Notes: generated from the letters alone by a model not told the origin. A stretch of DNA of 33,256 nucleotides from Verrucomicrobiales bacterium (GCA_031266335.1 JAISBF010000062.1:1-33256); one strand, 5' to 3'. Numbered from the stretch's first letter, positions 9,085 to 17,939 are shown. Translations and numbers: made by a program.

Positions 9085-9993
9085 CTACCCATCGGTCGGT
9101 TCCACCAACCGCGCGCCGAAGTCCGCGTTGCCCTTGGCGACGCCGTACATCAACGTCAGCGTCATTTGCAGCTTGCCGAGTTTGATGTCGTAAAAATACC
9201 GCGACATGAGGCTCAACCCGCTGGCCGGGTCAGTGAACACGCCGATGGTGCCGGGGATGTTCAGACCCGGCACTAACAGCGCCGGGTCTTTCGGTACGCG
9301 CGCGGCGAACACCAGCGCGGACTTCACGCCGGCAAAGCCGGTGAGTTTGTTGGCAGGCGGCAAATCCGGCCACTCAATGATTTGGTCGAAGCCCGCGACG
9401 TTGCGAATCACGCCGGCGTGGTAATCCGGCTGCTCGCGCGCGAACTCGACGCTGATGATGCGCTGGTCATTGCTCAACGCCTCGAACACGTCCGTGTTCA
9501 CCAGCGCGTAACGCCCGATGGCGGGCGCGCCGGTCAGCGTCTTGCGCAGCGCCGTGAAGGTGTCGCGGCCGGTGTTGGCGACCGTCGCCTCTACGTTCTT
9601 CGCGTAGTTGCCGGGCGTGATGAGCGCGCCGGCGTCGGCGAGGATTTTTTTGCCGAGCGCGTAGGTCGCGACTTCCAGTTGCTCATCCACCAGGTTGCGG
9701 TCGGTGCCGGAAATTTCCTGCTCGCCAAAATTGACTGACACGTGAATGTGCTTGTCAATTTTGACCGGCACGTCCACGGTCACGGCGTCACCCGCCTCGT
9801 AACCCGTGGTCGTGCTGTAGTTGGCGACCGCCGGCACCACCGGAATACGCGCCGTCACCGTTGCGCCGTAGTTGACCGGCGTGGGCGCCAAATCGTGACC
9901 GATGGCGCCGAGCGCGGGAAATTGTTTCTTGATGAATTCAAGCGCCCTCAATGAGAGCACGTCCTGGGTGAGCTTGCCAAGTTGATTAGCCAT
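9085..9993 (-). CDS. Candidate major capsid protein (302 aa)
   Basis: MANQLGKLTQDVLSLRALEFIKKQFPALGAIGHDLAPTPVNYGATVTARIP... and NLVDEQLEVATYALGKKILADAGALITPGNY resemble phage coat proteins; genomic position. Confidence 0.65.
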   Translation of the reverse strand: MANQLGKLTQDVLSLRALEFIKKQFPALGAIGHDLAPTPVNYGATVTARIPVVPAVANYSTTTGYEAGDAVTVDVPVKIDKHIHVSVNFGEQEISGTDRNLVDEQLEVATYALGKKILADAGALITPGNYAKNVEATVANTGRDTFTALRKTLTGAPAIGRYALVNTDVFEALSNDQRIISVEFAREQPDYHAGVIRNVAGFDQIIEWPDLPPANKLTGFAGVKSALVFAARVPKDPALLVPGLNIPGTIGVFTDPASGLSLMSRYFYDIKLGKLQMTLTLMYGVAKGNADFGARLVEPTDG

Positions 9994-10022
9994 ATATAAA
10001 TCCCCGTGTCAAATTCGCGTGA

Positions 10023-10445
10023 TTATTTCTTCCAGAATTTTTTCGCGTGCGCCTGGTATAGCGCCATTTTTTTGTGCGTGTCTTGCTCGGCGGCGATGGC
10101 GGCGGCGCTCTCCGCTTCCGTCAGCGGCGCGTCACCGTCAGCGGCGGGCGCGGGTAGCTCGGCGGCCTTGACGCCGAGCTTGGCCATTTGCTCGGCCACC
10201 AGCGCGCCGGCTCTTTGGTTGACCTGCTCGTCGATATTTTTTTGCGCCTCCGTCAGCGTGGCGACTTGCTGTTGCAACGCATTTTTTTCCGTGGTCAGCG
10301 CGCCGGCGTCGGCGGTCACGCGGGCGTGGTCGGCAGTCAACGCGGCGATATCGGCTTCGAGTTGTTTGATGCGCGTGGTGGCGGCGGCGAGTTTTTCATC
10401 CGCGCCGGCCAGCGCCTTGATTTTTTCGATGATGGTAGATCCCAT
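10023..10445 (-). CDS. Coiled-coil phage protein, scaffold-like (140 aa)
   Basis: Long heptad-like Ala/Glu/Gln/Lys segment upstream of capsid gene. Confidence 0.5.
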   Translation of the reverse strand: MGSTIIEKIKALAGADEKLAAATTRIKQLEADIAALTADHARVTADAGALTTEKNALQQQVATLTEAQKNIDEQVNQRAGALVAEQMAKLGVKAAELPAPAADGDAPLTEAESAAAIAAEQDTHKKMALYQAHAKKFWKK

Positions 10446-10485
10446 GCCAAGGGCGCGATGTCAAAATCCGCGCGAAAAAAAAATC

Positions 10486-10505
10486 CGATAAACACGTGTT
10501 TATCG
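10486..10505. promoter_or_regulatory. 20-bp perfect palindrome CGATAAACACGTGTTTATCG upstream of hicAB; candidate operator
   Basis: Read directly; shares GATAAAC/GTTTATC arms with 5677-5699. Confidence 0.75.
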
Positions 10506-10514
10506 AAAAAAACA

Positions 10515-10543
10515 TTGACTATGCACAATTTTTCGTGCATATT
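10515..10543 (+). promoter_or_regulatory. Candidate sigma70-type promoter of hicAB (TTGACT-17 bp-CATATT) with internal inverted repeat ATGCAC-N8-GTGCAT
   Basis: Hexamers and 17-bp spacer read directly; -10 box ends 6 nt before the hicA ATG. Confidence 0.6.
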
Positions 10544-10549
10544 GTTCCC

Positions 10550-10780
10550 ATGAGCAAGGCAAAAAAGTTGATGGCAAAGTTGATGTTAGGCCAGGCGGAC
10601 AAAAGTTTCAGCTTTGCCGACGCAGCGCTGATTTTAGCACACCAAGGGTTCACCCTGGACTTCGTCACCGGTAGCCATCACACTTTTCGCCACGCTGACG
10701 GTCGGCGGGTGACCTTGCCGAAGCACGGCAAGGACATCAAACCGCACTATGCAAAAACCATCCGGGAAACACTAACATGA
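10550..10780 (+). CDS. hicA: HicA-family mRNA interferase toxin
   Basis: GSHHTFRHADGRRVTLPKHGKDIKPHYAKTIRETL is a HicA signature; overlaps hicB by 4 bp. ORF track start (10496) extended upstream; ATG at 10550 preferred. Confidence 0.85.
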   Translation: MSKAKKLMAKLMLGQADKSFSFADAALILAHQGFTLDFVTGSHHTFRHADGRRVTLPKHGKDIKPHYAKTIRETLT

Positions 10781-11127
10781 AATACTTAACTAAAATTTAT
10801 TGGAGTGAGGCTGACGAGGCCTTTATCGCCGAGGTGCCGGCGTTGCGTGGCTGCGTGTCGCACGGCGCGACGCGCGAGGAGGCCGCCGCCAACATCGAGG
10901 AAGCCATGACTTCCTGGCTCGGTTCCGCGCAAAAACACGGCGATCCAATCCCCGCGCCGGATTTGGCGACGGAGGAAATTACGCGGCTGTCGCCGTTGCT
11001 GAATGTGTCCAAGCTGGCCCGGCTGACGGGGCTGAACAAACACACTTTGGCGAGCAAACTGCGGCGGCACAGCCCGTTCACCGTGCAAGAGGCGAAAAAA
11101 ATTCTGGCCGTGGTCAGGATGTTTTAA
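10777..11127 (+). CDS. hicB: HicB-family antitoxin with C-terminal HTH-like region
   Basis: YWSEADEAFIAEVPALRGCVSHGATREEAAANIEEAMTSWL (HicB fold) plus LARLTGLNKHTLASKLRR. Confidence 0.88.
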   Translation: MKYLTKIYWSEADEAFIAEVPALRGCVSHGATREEAAANIEEAMTSWLGSAQKHGDPIPAPDLATEEITRLSPLLNVSKLARLTGLNKHTLASKLRRHSPFTVQEAKKILAVVRMF

Positions 11128-11299
11128 CTTCCCCGCCCGGTTGACGGTCACGCTTAGTCCAGCGCCGCATCACCAGTGCGCGCATCTGCGCCGAGCCGCG
11201 CTTCTTGCGCCCGCCCGTCGCGCTGCCGCCCTTTGCCCCTATTTTCGCCATGTACTGGCTCACTGCTTTGGGTGTCTTCGTCTTCGTCTTCGCCGCCAT
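11114..11299 (-). CDS. Small basic protein (61 aa)
   Basis: MAAKTKTKTPKAVSQYMAKIGAKGGSATGGRKKRGSAQMRALVMRRW; resembles small KGG-type proteins often seen in phages. Confidence 0.45.
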   Translation of the reverse strand: MAAKTKTKTPKAVSQYMAKIGAKGGSATGGRKKRGSAQMRALVMRRWTKRDRQPGGEVKTS

Positions 11300-11396
11300 C
11301 CGGCGAGATTAGGACGGCGACGCCGTTTTTGCAAAATTTTAAAAAGCCGTGCTTCCGCGCCTCGGCGACGATGAGTTTCCATGCGGTTTTTTTCAT
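11154..11396 (-). CDS. Small hypothetical protein (80 aa), overlapping the previous ORF in another frame
   Basis: Plausible N-terminal half MKKTAWKLIVAEARKHGFLKFCKNGVAVLISPDGG. Confidence 0.35.
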   Translation of the reverse strand: MKKTAWKLIVAEARKHGFLKFCKNGVAVLISPDGGEDEDEDTQSSEPVHGENRGKGRQRDGRAQEARLGADARTGDAALD

Positions 11397-11420
11397 AGTC
11401 GGGCAGCATACATAACCGGC

Positions 11421-13292
11421 TTACGTTTTGTCAACCGCCAACATCGGCTCAAGTTCGTGCCAGATGACCAGGTGCATTTTCAACGTGTCGCCGAAGTCGT
11501 TTTTATCGCCGTCTTTTTTCGTCCAGATAAACCGGCTGTAGCCGCGCTTGTCGGCTTCCTCGACTAACTTCTCGCTAACCAACTCAGCAACGAAATGCGG
11601 CTCAACGTCGGCGGGCAGCCACAGGCGCGGGACGCGAATCTCGCCGCGGACGATTTTGTCGTGCTTGGCGATGCGTTGCAAATAGAGCAACTTTTTGAAG
11701 TTGTCGTCGTCGTAGTGGTACACATCGAGATACTGGTCTTTATGCGGCGTGCGCGACACCGCGACGGTTTGCTTGACCTGTATGCCGCCGCGCCCCTTCG
11801 ACGCGAAGAACCGCCCGTCGGTCTGGGCGACAAAGTCGCGCACTTCCAGCGCCTTGAAGCCCTCGTCAATCAGGCCGAGTTTCACCGCGCATTTTTCCGT
11901 CGCGCCGAGGATTTCAATTTCTTCGTCGGCCCGGTCTAGCAACTCGTAATCCACCAGCGTATAGCCGTAGTCAATTACCGCCATTTCGCCGTTAGGCTTA
12001 AATCCAGCCTTGGTGTATTTGAGCACGTCTTCCTGTTTGTCAACGCACATGGTGACGAGGCACGGCGCGAACGGACATTGTCCGCGTTTGTACGCGCCGC
12101 GCAACTTGAGCACGTCGTTGCCGCTGACCTCGGCGCGTTCTTGCACAAACGGCAGGCCGAGGCGATTGTTGCGGAAGTGTTGCAGCTTTGATAAATCGCC
12201 GCCGCGATTTGCCTGGATGAATTCCACGGCCAGCTTGCCCCACGCCACGAACGGCGAGTAGAGGTCGCTGATGTGGACGCTGAGCTTGCGCGGAATCGGT
12301 TGCGGGTTGCTTTGTCGCCAGACGCCGGCGGCGACCATGCGGTTTTTTTGCGACTCGTTGATCGGCTGGTGGCACGCGCGGCACTCGTAAAATGTTTCGC
12401 GCAGCACGCGCTCAAGGTCGTATTCGCCGGTTAGGTCTTTGCAGTGCGCGAAGCGGACATGCTCGAACACCAGCGGCTGACGGTCGCCGCAATGCGGGCA
12501 CGGCACGTGCAACTGATGTTGCGTGCCGGTTTTGTATTCGCGCCAGGTCACGTGCCGGTCGGTGACCGGCGTGGACAGCGCGACGAGCTTGCCGCCCGTG
12601 GTCTTGAGCCGGTCGCGCGCAAGGTCGATTGTCTCCGCCTCGCCGCGCGGATTGGGCTGATGCTTGTCGAGTTCGTCCAACACGATCAGGCCGATGGGCT
12701 TGTTCGCCAGCGCGCCAGACGAGTATGAACCTAACATGTGAATCACCATGCCGCGTAGATACATGGTCAGATTGCCGAAGTCGTCGGCGTTGGCGCTGAT
12801 GGCCTGCGCGGTGGCGGGACATTTTTGCAACGACGGTTGCAGCCGCGTCTTGCTCATTTTTTGCGCCTCGGCGAAGCTGTCGATGATGTAGGCGATGTGG
12901 CACGGCGCGTTCGCCACAAGGTAGCGAATAATATTCAGCACGGATTCGGTCAAGCCGAGTTGCGACGACTTCATGATAACGCACTCGTCGAAATGCGGCG
13001 CGCCGCTGACGGTGAACTCCGCGTTAGTGTATTGGTCGGTGGCGAACTCCTGCGCCAGGCGCGCGTATGGCGTCAGCGACGAGTCGTAGAAGCCGGGGAA
13101 GGCCGGCGACATGGACTCATCGAGGAAGACGTTATTCTCCGCCCACTGCCACACGTTATCGGTCGTGCGCGCCTTGTAAATGTCGCCGAGCACGCCGGCG
13201 ACGAACGCGCGCACGTCACCGTCAGCGCCGCCGCGCGACGCCTGGGCGCTGACGGTGACAGGCACCAAATCAAGTTGCAGCGGTGAACTCAT
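11421..13292 (-). CDS. Phage terminase large subunit, GpA family
   Basis: 623 aa; SQLGLTESVLNIIRYLVANAP, PIGLIVLDELDKHQPNPRGEAETIDLARDRLKTTGGKLVALSTPVT, zinc-ribbon-like CPHCGDRQPL. Confidence 0.92.
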   Translation of the reverse strand: MSSPLQLDLVPVTVSAQASRGGADGDVRAFVAGVLGDIYKARTTDNVWQWAENNVFLDESMSPAFPGFYDSSLTPYARLAQEFATDQYTNAEFTVSGAPHFDECVIMKSSQLGLTESVLNIIRYLVANAPCHIAYIIDSFAEAQKMSKTRLQPSLQKCPATAQAISANADDFGNLTMYLRGMVIHMLGSYSSGALANKPIGLIVLDELDKHQPNPRGEAETIDLARDRLKTTGGKLVALSTPVTDRHVTWREYKTGTQHQLHVPCPHCGDRQPLVFEHVRFAHCKDLTGEYDLERVLRETFYECRACHQPINESQKNRMVAAGVWRQSNPQPIPRKLSVHISDLYSPFVAWGKLAVEFIQANRGGDLSKLQHFRNNRLGLPFVQERAEVSGNDVLKLRGAYKRGQCPFAPCLVTMCVDKQEDVLKYTKAGFKPNGEMAVIDYGYTLVDYELLDRADEEIEILGATEKCAVKLGLIDEGFKALEVRDFVAQTDGRFFASKGRGGIQVKQTVAVSRTPHKDQYLDVYHYDDDNFKKLLYLQRIAKHDKIVRGEIRVPRLWLPADVEPHFVAELVSEKLVEEADKRGYSRFIWTKKDGDKNDFGDTLKMHLVIWHELEPMLAVDKT

Positions 13293-14265
13293 TGACTTTC
13301 AAAACTTGGAACACCCGTTCGACTTCGGCGAGCCAGGCCGCATCGAACTCATCGTCGGCGAGGTCGCGCATTTTCGTTTTCATGCGGCGGCCGAGATTGT
13401 GGATGCTCTGAAAAATCACCGCGTGGACTTCGCGCAATGCGTCCGTCACCGCCGCGCGGCTGACCATCTCGCCGCTGGCCTTGAGCACGTCCGGGCTGGT
13501 CTTTTCCAGCGCGCGGAGTTGGTTGGCGAGGTCGGACCAGATTTTGGATTTAATTTTGATGTCGCCCTCGTTGCGCTCATCGTCGGTGACGCGCAGCGCC
13601 GCCATGTAGTCCGCGTGCGCCTCGCGCTCGGCTTCGCGCAGCCGGATCAACATGCCGCTCAACCCCAGATCGCCGCTCACGCTCAACGGTGGCCGCGCGA
13701 CCGGTGGCGCGGCGGGCGGCGCTGATCGTGGTGCCGGCGCTGACGTTGGCGGCGGTGGATCACTGGCGGCGGCGGCGCGCGCGGCGGTGAGTAATTTATC
13801 AGGCACTCGCTGTGTCATCCGCCGCGCCCACCACTCCGGCATCAGTGCCGGCGCGTCGAACGGCGGGTAGTCACCGTCAGCGTCCGCGCCGATTTTGCGC
13901 CAGCTTTTGACCGTGCGCTCGGCGACGCCGTACCGCGCGGCGTAGTCAGTGTAGGCGCGCTGGTACTTCGGCCGCTTGACCGGGTTGACCGGCAACGGCT
14001 CGCGGTCGGCACGGGTGAAAGTTTCTGCCGGGATGATGTCGTTGATTTCATCAACTTCCGCGTCGGTGAGCCGTCCGCCCTCCGCCCACTTGCGAATGAG
14101 CGCGGCCTGGCGGCGCGCGCGCAAGTCCTCGCTGTGCGCCGCGAACTCGGCCATCAACTCGCGCTCGCCCGCCGACAGCGGCTTGCCCGCGCTGACTTTT
14201 TTGATGACGTTGGCGAGGTCGGCGTCGAGCACTTTCCCTGCTAGCTCCGGCGTGACGTTAGGCAT
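13270..14265 (-). CDS. Candidate terminase small subunit
   Basis: HTH-like YTDYAARYGVAERTVKSWRKIG; immediately upstream of TerL and overlapping it. Confidence 0.6.
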   Translation of the reverse strand: MPNVTPELAGKVLDADLANVIKKVSAGKPLSAGERELMAEFAAHSEDLRARRQAALIRKWAEGGRLTDAEVDEINDIIPAETFTRADREPLPVNPVKRPKYQRAYTDYAARYGVAERTVKSWRKIGADADGDYPPFDAPALMPEWWARRMTQRVPDKLLTAARAAAASDPPPPTSAPAPRSAPPAAPPVARPPLSVSGDLGLSGMLIRLREAEREAHADYMAALRVTDDERNEGDIKIKSKIWSDLANQLRALEKTSPDVLKASGEMVSRAAVTDALREVHAVIFQSIHNLGRRMKTKMRDLADDEFDAAWLAEVERVFQVLKVNEFTAAT

Positions 14266-15640
14266 GAAGCTCTCCCGTTCCGAGCCACGTTTCGTTTTCC
14301 GGCACGCACGCCGTCAGCGTTTCCTCAATGTCGGCGACGGGAAAAAGCTCGGCGATTTTTTTCACGTCGCCCTTGTAAAAGACTAACACGTTTTGATGCA
14401 CCCGCGCCACCTTGCGGCTGTTGCTCATGTATTGATAGGCGCGGCGTGACGCGCTGGACAGGCAATCGGCGAGGATGAGGTCGTTGTAAAACAACAGCCC
14501 GCGCCGCTGGAAAATTTTTACGACCGCGCCGGCGAGGTCGTGATAGCCGCCCGTTTTTTTGTCGCGCACATTGCTCACCACTACCACGGCGAAACGATTT
14601 TCTTTCAGCGTCAGCGCTGCGTCGCCGAGCGCCTTATCCAGAACCACGATGAACTCTTCAAAGGTCGGCGCGTTGCTCGCGTCGTTCGGCAGGTTGCTGT
14701 ATTTTTCAAGGTTGTAATACGGCGGGCACGAGAACAAGAAATCCTGCGACTCGGGCGCGACGTGCCGGAGCACATTACAGCCGTCATCACAAATGTAGCG
14801 CCCGGACAAGCCGGCGGCGGCGAGCCGTTGCCCATTCAAGTCACATTGCTCTTGCCGCAACTCGACGCCGGTAAATTCGCACCCCTTGAACGCGCTGACG
14901 AAGCCGAACGCCGCGCCGCCGGCGAACGGGTCAAGGCAGCGCGGCTTGACGCCGTGCGGCATCCCGAACCACAGCAACATCAATTCACATAACACCGGGT
15001 CTAACAAACTGACGGCAGGCAACGCCATTTGGAACTGACCTTCCTTCGGCAGGCAACCGGCGCGCGTTTCACCGCCGTCGCCGATGAGCGTGTTCCATAA
15101 TTTTTTTCTGCCTAACCACTGAAACACCCGCAAAATCGAGAATGGCGCGACGCCGAATTTTTCTTTCAAGTCGCGCACCGGCTTTTCCTCGCCGTCAGCG
15201 GCGGGCGGTAGGCCGTCCACCAGCGCGGCCAGTTCATCCTCCGTCCAGCCCGCCAGGGACGCTGACAGTGACGCGGCGTTTAACTCAGCGGCCAGCGCCG
15301 TCAGTGTCGCGTCGTCGAACTCGCCGATGAGACTGTTGGCGGCAATCAACCGCGCTACATGCGTGGCCTCGTCGTAATCCACGAGCGACACATCAGCGTG
15401 CGTGAATCCCGACGCCAGCAAAATCTTATGCCGCAAATGCCCCGACACCAGCATCCCGTTCCGCCGATTCACCACCAGCGGATCAAAATAATCTCGCTCC
15501 AAACTTTTCTTCAACACCAGCCATGCCGCCGAATTTTCCTCCGGATGCTTGCGCGGATTCTTCGGATGCGGCTTGATGTCTGCCAGCGCCAGCCTCCGCA
15601 CCTCAATCACCGCCGTCCGCTCATCAGTCTTTGTCTCCAT
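14258..15640 (-). CDS. ParB-like nuclease domain / DNA methyltransferase fusion
   Basis: N-terminal IKPHPKNPRKHPEEN...MLVSGHLRHKILLASG (ParB-like) and C-terminal LDPFAGGAAFGFVSA, SCPPYYNLE (amino-methyltransferase motif IV type). Confidence 0.88.
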   Translation of the reverse strand: METKTDERTAVIEVRRLALADIKPHPKNPRKHPEENSAAWLVLKKSLERDYFDPLVVNRRNGMLVSGHLRHKILLASGFTHADVSLVDYDEATHVARLIAANSLIGEFDDATLTALAAELNAASLSASLAGWTEDELAALVDGLPPAADGEEKPVRDLKEKFGVAPFSILRVFQWLGRKKLWNTLIGDGGETRAGCLPKEGQFQMALPAVSLLDPVLCELMLLWFGMPHGVKPRCLDPFAGGAAFGFVSAFKGCEFTGVELRQEQCDLNGQRLAAAGLSGRYICDDGCNVLRHVAPESQDFLFSCPPYYNLEKYSNLPNDASNAPTFEEFIVVLDKALGDAALTLKENRFAVVVVSNVRDKKTGGYHDLAGAVVKIFQRRGLLFYNDLILADCLSSASRRAYQYMSNSRKVARVHQNVLVFYKGDVKKIAELFPVADIEETLTACVPENETWLGTGELHA

Positions 15641-15774
15641 ATCCCCGCGTCAAAGTCAAAACCCGCCTGCAAAAGTGCAAAAAATTTTTCACCCCCCGCG
15701 CATAAAAACCCCCTGCTGACTCCAAAGCCGCAGATTATTTCTAGCGGCAAAAAGATTCCTTTTCGCGCCAGGTG

Positions 15775-16075
15775 CATAGGTGCATAGGTCGAGGCGCGAA
15801 GTGCAACGCCTACGCATATATAGTGCTTTTTTCCGTTTTTTCATGGATAACATAATACCTATGTTACCTATGCCACCTATACCTATTAAGAGATAAGTAC
15901 ATGAATATCAAATAGTTAAGCGCCGCATAGGTGGCAAACAAAAAGGCACAGGCGGCATAGGTAAGAATTTTGTTAAAAAATAAAAAGCGAGGGGAACGGG
16001 GAAATGGCGGCAAAAATAGGCATAGGTAGCATAGGTCGATCTTAAGGTGAGGGGAAATAAAGAGCGGCACCTATG
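15775..16075. repeat. Iteron-like cluster of nine CATAGGT/ACCTATG heptamers
   Basis: Exact matches at 15775, 15783, 15857(rc), 15866(rc), 15926, 15956, 16021, 16030, 16069(rc), plus near matches ACCTATA/ACCTATT at 15875-15886. Confidence 0.8.
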
Positions 16076-16129
16076 CCTGTTAGCTGGGTGCCGCCTTACA
16101 GTCGATTACGTCGTTATTGAGGCGCGATG

Positions 16130-17851
16130 TCAAACTACCGCTACATCGCCGGCAGCGGGGGATGTTGGCGGCGGCACGCTACTAGTTGAGCCATCGAGCA
16201 ACTCAACGTCATAACGCCGCTGACGATTACGGCCACGCTTGGAAAATCTCACACGCCGACCGTCTTGTAAATTAAAAATGCTGCCGCCGTATTTATCGGC
16301 GAGCAATTTTCCCATTCGAGATGCGGCCGCCGGCTTGCAATCGTACCAAACATCATCCCCGCTGCCACGCTTAACGCGCTCAATCATCCAGGCGAAACAG
16401 TTGTTAGCCACGCACACGGCAATCACTTCATCGAAATCGTAATGCAACAAAAATCTAACCTCACCGTCAGCGTCAGCAATGCCAAGTTTTTGGGAAAGTT
16501 TTTCAACCAACAACGCCATGTCCGCAGCCTCATTGTCACCAGACTCCTCGATCGGCGGCGGCACCAGCGCGTCGCCGAACCCGGCGTGCCACACAATACC
16601 ACCATATACCCGCGACCATTCCACAAACCCCTTCATCACTGTCGGCGGCACTGGACGCCGTGCCACGTCCCAAGCTCGCACCAGTGCCCACAGTGCACTT
16701 AAAAAATCGCCGCGCACCGCCAGCCGCTGGAAAAACTCATTGCTCAATTCATGTTCAATTTTGCGGTCGCGACTGTTGCTCTGCTCGATGTGAAGTTTGC
16801 ACTCCAGTGAACGGCGGGCAATGTCCTGCTGCAATGTCAAGTTGTTGCCCGCTAAATAACACACCGTCATGCGCGGCGCGCGAAACAACGACTGTTTGTT
16901 AAACAACCGACCCGTGCGAAAATCCGACGTGATAAAAGCGTTGAGGTCGCCGTTTTTCACTACGCCCTCCAGCTCATCAAAAAATAAATATGGCACCGAG
17001 TTCATCACCGCCGAGTCCAGCGTCTTGCGAAATTCATTTTTATCTTCGGGAATAGTGAGCGACTCACACGATCCCATCACCGTCGCCACCGCCATATTCA
17101 CCAGCAGCGTCTTGCCGCTCCCTGGCTTGTTAGCCGAATAAATAAACGACGGCCGCGGCGATGTAAAACCTAACAAGTCCGGAGCGAACATGGACACCAT
17201 TGAGACGACATGCACCGCCAAATCGCGCGGCGACAGAAACGGAAACTCCTTCAACATCGCGCGCAGGAACGCCACCGCGCGATCAAGCGACCACGCCTCA
17301 TCAATCACCACCGGAGAACGTAGCGTAAAAATTTCTGCGAACGCGTCATAACCAGCCGGCAACAAAACAATCGCCCCGTCAGCGCGCATCACTGGCTGAC
17401 GCTGGGCGTTGACCTTTTTTAGTTTTGGCAATCGACCGACAAACTGGTCAGCCCGCAAACACCCCCGCGCATCCTGCACCGACATCGTGCATTCCACCTT
17501 TTTCCACGGCTCGGCACCGTTGGCGGCATTCTTGTCATACTTCAAAAAGTATGTTAGGGCATGTTCTTCCAAAAACGTACGAAACCGGTCCGCATCCAGC
17601 GGCTCCATCAACCCAATGTCTTCATTGACCGTTACCGCCGCCGTCTCGCGCCGAAACACATTCACCGCCGCGCAAATCCCGCCCGCCTCGCGCGCGAAAT
17701 CAGACAATCGTCGCCCAGCGCGAATTAGCTCAATCGTCGGTAACGCTCGCTCATCTTTCACCTCACCGTCAGTGACCGACGGCTCCGGCGATGGAACCGC
17801 AACTCCACGCTCACGCAAAACTTTATTTACTGCGTCAGATTGCTCGCTCAT
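16130..17851 (-). CDS. Phage replication ATPase (SF3/D5-like helicase or primase-helicase)
   Basis: Walker A NKPGSGKT, Walker B-like LFFDELEG, sensor-like AGNN; ATG at 17851 preferred with upstream AAAGGTG. Confidence 0.7.
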   Translation of the reverse strand: MSEQSDAVNKVLRERGVAVPSPEPSVTDGEVKDERALPTIELIRAGRRLSDFAREAGGICAAVNVFRRETAAVTVNEDIGLMEPLDADRFRTFLEEHALTYFLKYDKNAANGAEPWKKVECTMSVQDARGCLRADQFVGRLPKLKKVNAQRQPVMRADGAIVLLPAGYDAFAEIFTLRSPVVIDEAWSLDRAVAFLRAMLKEFPFLSPRDLAVHVVSMVSMFAPDLLGFTSPRPSFIYSANKPGSGKTLLVNMAVATVMGSCESLTIPEDKNEFRKTLDSAVMNSVPYLFFDELEGVVKNGDLNAFITSDFRTGRLFNKQSLFRAPRMTVCYLAGNNLTLQQDIARRSLECKLHIEQSNSRDRKIEHELSNEFFQRLAVRGDFLSALWALVRAWDVARRPVPPTVMKGFVEWSRVYGGIVWHAGFGDALVPPPIEESGDNEAADMALLVEKLSQKLGIADADGEVRFLLHYDFDEVIAVCVANNCFAWMIERVKRGSGDDVWYDCKPAAASRMGKLLADKYGGSIFNLQDGRRVRFSKRGRNRQRRYDVELLDGSTSSVPPPTSPAAGDVAVV

Positions 17852-17916
17852 AACACCTTTTTTAACGAGCAAAAATCAAATCCGAATACCCTTCACCCCT
17901 TCAAAAAATGGAAAGA

Positions 17917-17939
17917 TGTAACGAAAAAGTGTAACGAAA
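17917..17939. repeat. Direct repeat TGTAACGAAA x2 (13-bp register) upstream of the replication ATPase
   Basis: TGTAACGAAA at 17917-17926 and 17930-17939. Confidence 0.6.

Noticed and set aside
15864-16070. 68-aa minus-strand ORF in the CATAGGT region
   Set aside because: Translation is hydrophobic low complexity driven by the repeats (YAAC/ATYAALNY); no coding evidence.
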